DNA of 10,501 nucleotides, from contig JAJNQE010000072.1 of assembly GCA_021154985.1 (NCBI GenBank), positions 1-10,501 on the forward strand, written 5' to 3'. Positions 6,914-10,501 of the stretch are shown here, piece after piece. The notes beneath the pieces are model-generated. The model was not told the DNA's origin. It saw nothing but the letters and a program-made list of their open reading frames with translations, and did no database searches. Position 1 is the first letter of the stretch. Each line of letters starts with the position of its first letter. The stretch comes from Hydrogenophaga sp. (GTDB lineage Bacteria > Pseudomonadota > Gammaproteobacteria > Burkholderiales > Burkholderiaceae_C). The translations under genes were made by a program, and so were the position numbers.

Positions 6914-7111
6914 ATGTCTGCGAACGCCAGCCCGCAAAAGACTGTGCGCTGCCCCGGCTGCGGCGGCCCCAGCCTCTACGCGCCCAGCAACGCCTTTCGT
7001 CCGTTCTGCTGCGAACGCTGCAAGAACCTGGACTTCGGTGCCTGGGCCACCGAGAGTTTCAAACTGCCCGAGCAGGACAGCCAGAACGATCCCGACTTCG
7101 AAACGTCTTGA
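6914..7111 (+). CDS. yacG: DNA gyrase inhibitor YacG (small zinc protein)
   Basis: A 65-residue zinc-ribbon protein. In E. coli YacG binds the C-terminal region of GyrB and blocks DNA binding by gyrase. The four zinc ligands are visible: CPGC (Cys13, Cys16) and CCERC (Cys32 or Cys33, and Cys36), followed by the typical LDFGAWATESFKLP segment and an acidic tail. Length equals that of the E. coli protein. ATG at 6914 is chosen; an in-frame TTG at 6908 would add two residues. No clear Shine-Dalgarno is seen in the 20-bp gap after zapD, so the gene may depend on read-through translation of the operon. Its stop lies 5 bp from the stop of the convergent mutT. Confidence 0.95.
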   Translation: MSANASPQKTVRCPGCGGPSLYAPSNAFRPFCCERCKNLDFGAWATESFKLPEQDSQNDPDFETS

Positions 7112-7116
7112 GCGAC

Positions 7117-7578
7117 TCAGCCCGGCTGGAGTCCACGCTCCAGCGCAAGCCACTCCAGCACCGGTACCGTGCCCGGCAAGATTGGTTTGCAGCGCGCTGG
7201 CAAGGTCTCCCAGCTGAACTGCTGCCCTTCGCGCATCTGCAGTTCACCCACCCAGTCGAACACCTTGCAGAAATGCAGGCGCACCAGAGCGTGGGGGTAG
7301 TCCACCAGGCTGTCTCGCCAGGCGTGTGCTGCGCCGATGGTCACGCCGATCTCTTCCTGCAGTTCGCGGCGCAAGGCTTGTTCAACCGACTCGCCCGCTT
7401 CGAGCTTGCCGCCCGGGAATTCCCAGTAGCCAGCATAGACCTTGCCCGCCGGGCGGGACGTGAGCAAAAAGCGGCCGTCGGGTGCGATCAGCAATCCGAC
7501 CGCAACGTCGACCACAGGCCTGTCGGCCGGTCGCTCGACGCCTGGGTCGGCATCCACGACCAAGGTCGGCGCGTTCAT
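7117..7578 (-). CDS. mutT: Nudix hydrolase, MutT-like 8-oxo-dGTP diphosphatase
   Basis: Predicted to hydrolyse oxidised purine nucleotides such as 8-oxo-dGTP, limiting A:T to C:G mutations. The 153-residue product carries a full Nudix box at 57-79: Gly57, Glu63, then RELQEEIGV, matching Gx5Ex7REUxEExGU. The preceding YAGYWEFPGG and the C-terminal PILPGTVPVLEWL are typical of MutT. A stretch of about 22 residues precedes the domain, longer than in E. coli MutT. The ATG at 7578-7576 overlaps the stop of the upstream ATPase by 4 bp (ATGA), suggesting translational coupling. MutT-like CTP or 8-oxo-GTP hydrolases share this motif, so exact substrate is inferred. Linkage to secA and yacG is as in E. 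coli (secA-mutT-yacG), but here argJ and an ATPase lie between secA and mutT. Confidence 0.93.
   Translation of the reverse strand: MNAPTLVVDADPGVERPADRPVVDVAVGLLIAPDGRFLLTSRPAGKVYAGYWEFPGGKLEAGESVEQALRRELQEEIGVTIGAAHAWRDSLVDYPHALVRLHFCKVFDWVGELQMREGQQFSWETLPARCKPILPGTVPVLEWLALERGLQPG
7125..7144. repeat. Stem-loop at the convergent yacG/mutT junction
   Basis: GCTGGAG (7125-7131) and CTCCAGC (7138-7144) form a perfect 7-bp inverted repeat around a 6-nt loop, inside the last codons of mutT and 14 bp beyond the yacG stop. It could form in transcripts from either strand. There is no T-run on either side, so it is not a standard intrinsic terminator. It might stabilise 3' ends or be a coding coincidence (codons for LERGL). 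Confidence 0.45.
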
Positions 7579-8453
7579 GCCCTGGCGGCGTGCGTGCCGG
7601 CGTAGTCGCGGGCGAACTGGTAGGCCACGCGCCCGCTGCGCGATCCGCGCTCCAGCGCCCACACCAGCGCCTGGGGGCGCGCGGCGTCGATGTCGCTGGT
7701 GGGCACGCCGAACGATGAGAGCCACTGCGCCACGATGGTGAGGTACTCGTCCTGGCTGAAAGGGTAGAAGCTCACCCACAGGCCGAAGCGCTCCGACAAC
7801 GAGATCTTCTCTTCAACCACCTCACCCGGATGCACCTCACCTTCGGCAGTGTGGGTGTAGGTGAGGTTTTCCTTCATGTACTCGGGCAACAGGTGGCGCC
7901 GGTTGCTCGTGGCGTAAATGAGCACATTGGGACTGGCCGCCGACACCGAACCATCCAGGATGGACTTGAGCGCCTTGTAGCCCGGCTCTCCATCTTCAAA
8001 ACTGAGGTCGTCGCAAAACACAATGAAGCGCTCGGGCCGCTCGGACACCACATCGACGATGTCGGGCAAGTCCACCAGCTCGGCCTTGTCCACCTCGATC
8101 AGGCGCAGCCCCTGCGGCGCGTACTCGTTGAGGCAGGCCCGAATGAGCGAAGACTTGCCGGTGCCGCGCGCACCGGTGAGCAGCACGTTGTTGGCGGGCA
8201 AGCCTTGCACGAACTGCAGCGTGTTGCGCTGGATCTTTTCTTTCTGCCCATCGATTTCCTGCAGATCGCTCAGGCGCATGGCGCCCACATGGCGCACCGG
8301 CTCCAGCGTGCCGTGGCTGCTGGCGCGTTTGCGGTAACGCCACGCCACCGCAGCGGCCCAGTCGGGCGCCTGCATGGGTTGGGGCAGCACCGATTCGATG
8401 CGTGCCATCAACTGCTCGGCCCGCTCCAGCAGACGTTCGAAATGTTCGTTCAT
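7575..8453 (-). CDS. DUF815-type AAA+ ATPase, function unknown
   Basis: A 292-residue AAA+ protein of the DUF815 family, whose cellular role is not established as far as I know. Visible motifs: a helical N-terminus (about 1-40); Walker A GARGTGKSS (94-102); Walker B FIVFCDDLSFE (143-153), with adjacent acidic residues; a sensor-1-like ATSNRRHL (181-188); and SERFGLWVSF (220-229), a candidate arginine-finger or sensor region. The layout resembles DnaA/DnaC-like loader ATPases but no DNA-binding domain is recognisable. No signal peptide or membrane span is seen, so it is probably cytosolic. It starts 10 bp after the argJ stop and overlaps mutT by 4 bp, so it is almost certainly in their operon. 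No Shine-Dalgarno is evident before the ATG. Confidence 0.9.
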   Translation of the reverse strand: MNEHFERLLERAEQLMARIESVLPQPMQAPDWAAAVAWRYRKRASSHGTLEPVRHVGAMRLSDLQEIDGQKEKIQRNTLQFVQGLPANNVLLTGARGTGKSSLIRACLNEYAPQGLRLIEVDKAELVDLPDIVDVVSERPERFIVFCDDLSFEDGEPGYKALKSILDGSVSAASPNVLIYATSNRRHLLPEYMKENLTYTHTAEGEVHPGEVVEEKISLSERFGLWVSFYPFSQDEYLTIVAQWLSSFGVPTSDIDAARPQALVWALERGSRSGRVAYQFARDYAGTHAARA

Positions 8454-8463
8454 GGCGAGAAGT

Positions 8464-9711
8464 TCAAGACCGGTAGTCGGCGTTGATGGTCACGTAATCG
8501 TGGCTGAAGTCGCAGGTCCACACCGTCTCGGTGGCCGTGCCGCGGCCCAGGCCGATGCGGACCACAATCTCGGCCTGCTTCATCACGCGCTGACCATCCT
8601 CTTCGCGGTAGGCCGGGTGGCGACCGCCTTGGGTGACCACGTGCACATCGCCCAGGTGCAAGTCGATGCCGCTCACATCCAGATCGTTGATGCCGGCATA
8701 GCCCACCGCCGCGAGAATTCGCCCAAGGTTGGGGTCACTGGCGAAGAACGCGGTCTTGACCAGGGGCGAATGCGCGACGGCATACGCCGCCAGCAGGCAT
8801 TCAGCGGCGGTGCGGCCGCCTTCCACCTGGATGGTGATGAACTTGGTGGCGCCCTCGCCGTCGCGCACGATGGCGTGGGCCAGAAAACGCGCCACCCGCT
8901 TGAGCCCTTCAAACAGGGCCGCTCCGGCCGGGCTGTCCAGGTCGGTGATGGGCGGGTTGCCCGCCTGGCCGCTGGCCACCACCACAAAGCAGTCGTTGGT
9001 GCTGGTGTCGCCGTCCACCGTGACACGGTTGAACGAGGCATCGGCCAGGCGACGGGCCAATTCGTTCATGAGCGTGGGTGCGACAACCGCGTCGGTGGCC
9101 AGGAAGCCCAGCATGGTCGCCATGTTCGGGCGGATCATGCCAGCGCCCTTGGCAATACCGGTGGCACGGACGGCATGACCATCGATCTCCATGCGCTGGC
9201 TGAACGCCTTGGGCAAGGTGTCTGTGGTCATGATGCCTTGGGCCGCCTGGAGCCATTGAGCTCCGCTGTCGGTCTGCGGCTGCGCAGCGTTGGCCAAGGC
9301 GGCCGGCAAGCCAGCCAACAGGCGGTCCAGCGGCAACGGCTCCATGATCACGCCAGTGGAAAACGGCAGCACCTGCTCGTGGCGCACGCCCAGGGACAAG
9401 GCCAGAGCGGTGCAGGTCTGGCGCGCATTCGCCAGACCCGGTTCGCCTGTGCCGGCGTTGGCGTTGCCGGTGTTGATCACCAGCGCGCGCACGCCCTGCC
9501 CCGCCGCCAGGTGCTCGCGGCACACCTGCACCGGTGCTGCGGCGTAACGGTTCTGGGTGAAGACGGCCCCCACCGCACAGCCCTCGTCCAGCAGAAACAC
9601 GGTGAGGTCTTTGCGGTTGGCTTTGCGGATGCCCGCTTCTGCCACACCGATGCGCACACCTGCGATGGGCAACAGGTCAGCGACCGAGGGCGTGTTGAGT
9701 TGAACGGGCAT
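8464..9711 (-). CDS. argJ: Arginine biosynthesis protein ArgJ (glutamate N-acetyltransferase)
   Basis: Ornithine acetyltransferase that moves the acetyl group from N-acetylornithine to glutamate, completing the cyclic arginine pathway; some members also use acetyl-CoA (N-acetylglutamate synthase). The 415-residue precursor has the self-cleavage site in KGAGMIRPNMATMLGFLATD: cleavage before Thr199 would give an alpha chain (1-198) and a beta chain with nucleophilic Thr199. Oxyanion-hole residues lie in PFSTGVI (Thr119, Gly120), and VTVDGDTSTND (230-240) and the C-terminal DYVTINADYRS are conserved. The ATG at 9711-9709 has GGAG 5 nt upstream. It sits between secA and the ATPase gene. Whether this copy is mono- or bifunctional cannot be judged from sequence. 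Confidence 0.97.
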   Translation of the reverse strand: MPVQLNTPSVADLLPIAGVRIGVAEAGIRKANRKDLTVFLLDEGCAVGAVFTQNRYAAAPVQVCREHLAAGQGVRALVINTGNANAGTGEPGLANARQTCTALALSLGVRHEQVLPFSTGVIMEPLPLDRLLAGLPAALANAAQPQTDSGAQWLQAAQGIMTTDTLPKAFSQRMEIDGHAVRATGIAKGAGMIRPNMATMLGFLATDAVVAPTLMNELARRLADASFNRVTVDGDTSTNDCFVVVASGQAGNPPITDLDSPAGAALFEGLKRVARFLAHAIVRDGEGATKFITIQVEGGRTAAECLLAAYAVAHSPLVKTAFFASDPNLGRILAAVGYAGINDLDVSGIDLHLGDVHVVTQGGRHPAYREEDGQRVMKQAEIVVRIGLGRGTATETVWTCDFSHDYVTINADYRS

Positions 9712-9716
9712 GGGAA

Positions 9717-9722
9717 CTCCGT
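9717..9722 (-). promoter_or_regulatory. Ribosome binding site of argJ
   Basis: ACGGAG on the minus strand, with its GGAG core (9717-9720) 5 nt before the argJ ATG, supports that start. Confidence 0.6.
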
Positions 9723-9755
9723 GAATTCAGGGTTGAGCCGGTCAGCGTAAGACGT

Positions 9756-9770
9756 GGGGCCCAGGGCCCC
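9756..9770. repeat. GC-only palindrome after secA
   Basis: GGGGCCC and GGGCCCC flank one central base, a perfect 15-bp palindrome located 7 bp after the secA stop in the 65-bp gap before argJ. It could fold as a hairpin (5-bp stem, 5-nt loop) in the secA transcript, but no T-run follows on the minus strand. It could therefore be a weak terminator, attenuator or 3'-end stabiliser, or nothing. Confidence 0.45.
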
Positions 9771-9776
9771 GACGCA

Positions 9777-10501
9777 TCAGTCCAGCTTGCCGTGGCACTG
9801 CTTGTACTTTTTGCCGCTGCCGCAGGGGCAAGGCTCGTTGCGGCCCACGCGCGGCACATCGCCTGCGGGACGCGGTGCGGCACTGGCCGCCGCACCCACG
9901 GTTTGCGATTCACCGGTTTCGGTGGGCGCGGTGTAGGTCACGTTGGCGATCTGCTCGGCACGCTCCTCCAGCTGTTCGGCCGCTTGCGCCATTTGCTCGG
10001 CAGACTGCACACGCACGTTCATCAACACGCGCGTCACGTCGTTCTTCACCGTGTCGAGCAACTGACCAAACAGCACGAAGGCTTCGCGCTTGTACTCCTG
10101 CTTGGGGTTCTTCTGCGCGTAGCCCCGCAGGTGGATTCCCTGGCGCAGGTGGTCCAGCGCCGCGAGGTGCTCGCGGTAGTGCGAGTCCAGGATCTGCAGG
10201 GTCATGTAGCGCTCGTACTGGTGCACCTGCTCCGCGGCCGCGGCCGGGATCTTCGCCTTGTACGCCTGGTGCGACAGTTCGATGATGCGCGCCAGCAGCG
10301 CCTCGTCGCCGAGGTCCGGCTCCTTCTTCAGCCACGCCGTGACCGGCACTTCCAGCCCGAGGTCGGCCTGCAGCGCGGCCTCCAGGCCGGCGGCGTCCCA
10401 CTGCTCCTCGACGCTGTCTTCCGGCACGTGCTGGCGGAACACGTCCGTGACCACGCCCTCGCGCAGGCTGGCGATGTTGGCCGACACGTCCTGCGACTCC
10501 A
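9777..10501 (-). CDS. secA: Preprotein translocase ATPase SecA, C-terminal part
   Basis: The last 241 codons of SecA, the motor that drives unfolded preproteins through SecYEG; the rest lies beyond the right edge. The visible part covers the end of the helical wing and scaffold region (SVEEQWDAAGLEAALQADLG, and a segment from YERYMTLQILDSHYREHLAA through DHLRQGIHLRGYAQ). A poorly conserved Ala/Pro-rich linker and the C-terminal zinc motif CPCGSGKKYKQCHGKLD follow, the latter binding SecB and phospholipids. Three cysteines and one histidine as zinc ligands are intact. The frame is open to base 10501. Codon use towards the right edge is even more GC-rich than elsewhere. Identity is secure; it is partial only because of the window. 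Confidence 0.97.
   Translation of the reverse strand, partial: ESQDVSANIASLREGVVTDVFRQHVPEDSVEEQWDAAGLEAALQADLGLEVPVTAWLKKEPDLGDEALLARIIELSHQAYKAKIPAAAAEQVHQYERYMTLQILDSHYREHLAALDHLRQGIHLRGYAQKNPKQEYKREAFVLFGQLLDTVKNDVTRVLMNVRVQSAEQMAQAAEQLEERAEQIANVTYTAPTETGESQTVGAAASAAPRPAGDVPRVGRNEPCPCGSGKKYKQCHGKLD

Noticed and set aside
7579..7779. 67-codon N-terminal extension of the mutT frame beyond the ATG at 7578
   Set aside because: The extension is Arg/Ala/Gly-rich shadow sequence within the ATPase gene; the ATG overlapping the ATPase stop is the sensible start.
8374..9750. Long open frame (458 codons) on the + strand opposite argJ
   Set aside because: It is exactly antisense to argJ, has the His/Gly/Gln/Arg-rich composition of a high-GC shadow frame, and shows no recognisable domain. 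The argJ frame carries all conserved motifs.

Overview
The window looks like core chromosome from a high-GC betaproteobacterium, most likely order Burkholderiales and probably family Comamonadaceae. This rests on the gene order (rplU divergent from ispB; pilB-pilC-pilD-coaE-zapD-yacG; secA-argJ-ATPase-mutT), on protein sequences that read as typical of that group, and on strong third-position GC bias. Species was not determined. No insertion sequence, prophage, CRISPR array, toxin-antitoxin pair or other mobile element was seen, and almost every base belongs to a gene. The largest gap is 209 bp (145-353), so no stretch over 300 bp lacks a gene.

Left part (1-1462): the 5' end of rplU (ribosomal protein L21) runs leftwards off the window from a well-formed promoter. 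Divergent from it is ispB, the polyprenyl diphosphate synthase that makes the quinone side chain. A likely intrinsic terminator follows ispB, then a complete tRNA-Pro(CGG) gene with encoded CCA.

Middle part (1635-7111, all + strand): pilB, pilC and pilD encode the assembly ATPase, inner-membrane platform protein and prepilin peptidase of a type IV pilus. Their spacing tightens along the run: 32 bp, then a 1-bp overlap, then a 4-bp overlap into coaE (last step of coenzyme A synthesis). zapD (FtsZ cross-linker) and yacG (small zinc protein that inhibits gyrase) complete what looks like one operon. No major pilin gene is in the window.

Right part (10501-7117, all - strand): the 3' end of secA (preprotein translocase ATPase, with its C-terminal zinc motif), argJ (arginine biosynthesis), an uncharacterised DUF815-type AAA+ ATPase, and mutT (Nudix, 8-oxo-dGTP clean-up) are closely packed and co-directional. 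The last two overlap by 4 bp. This run meets the pil/coaE/zapD/yacG run tail to tail with only 5 bp between stop codons.

Overall this is housekeeping and pilus-biogenesis DNA in a conserved arrangement. The closest thing to undescribed biology is the DUF815-type ATPase translationally overlapped with mutT, plus several small palindromes in untranslated regions and at the convergent junction. I did not find a clearly novel system.
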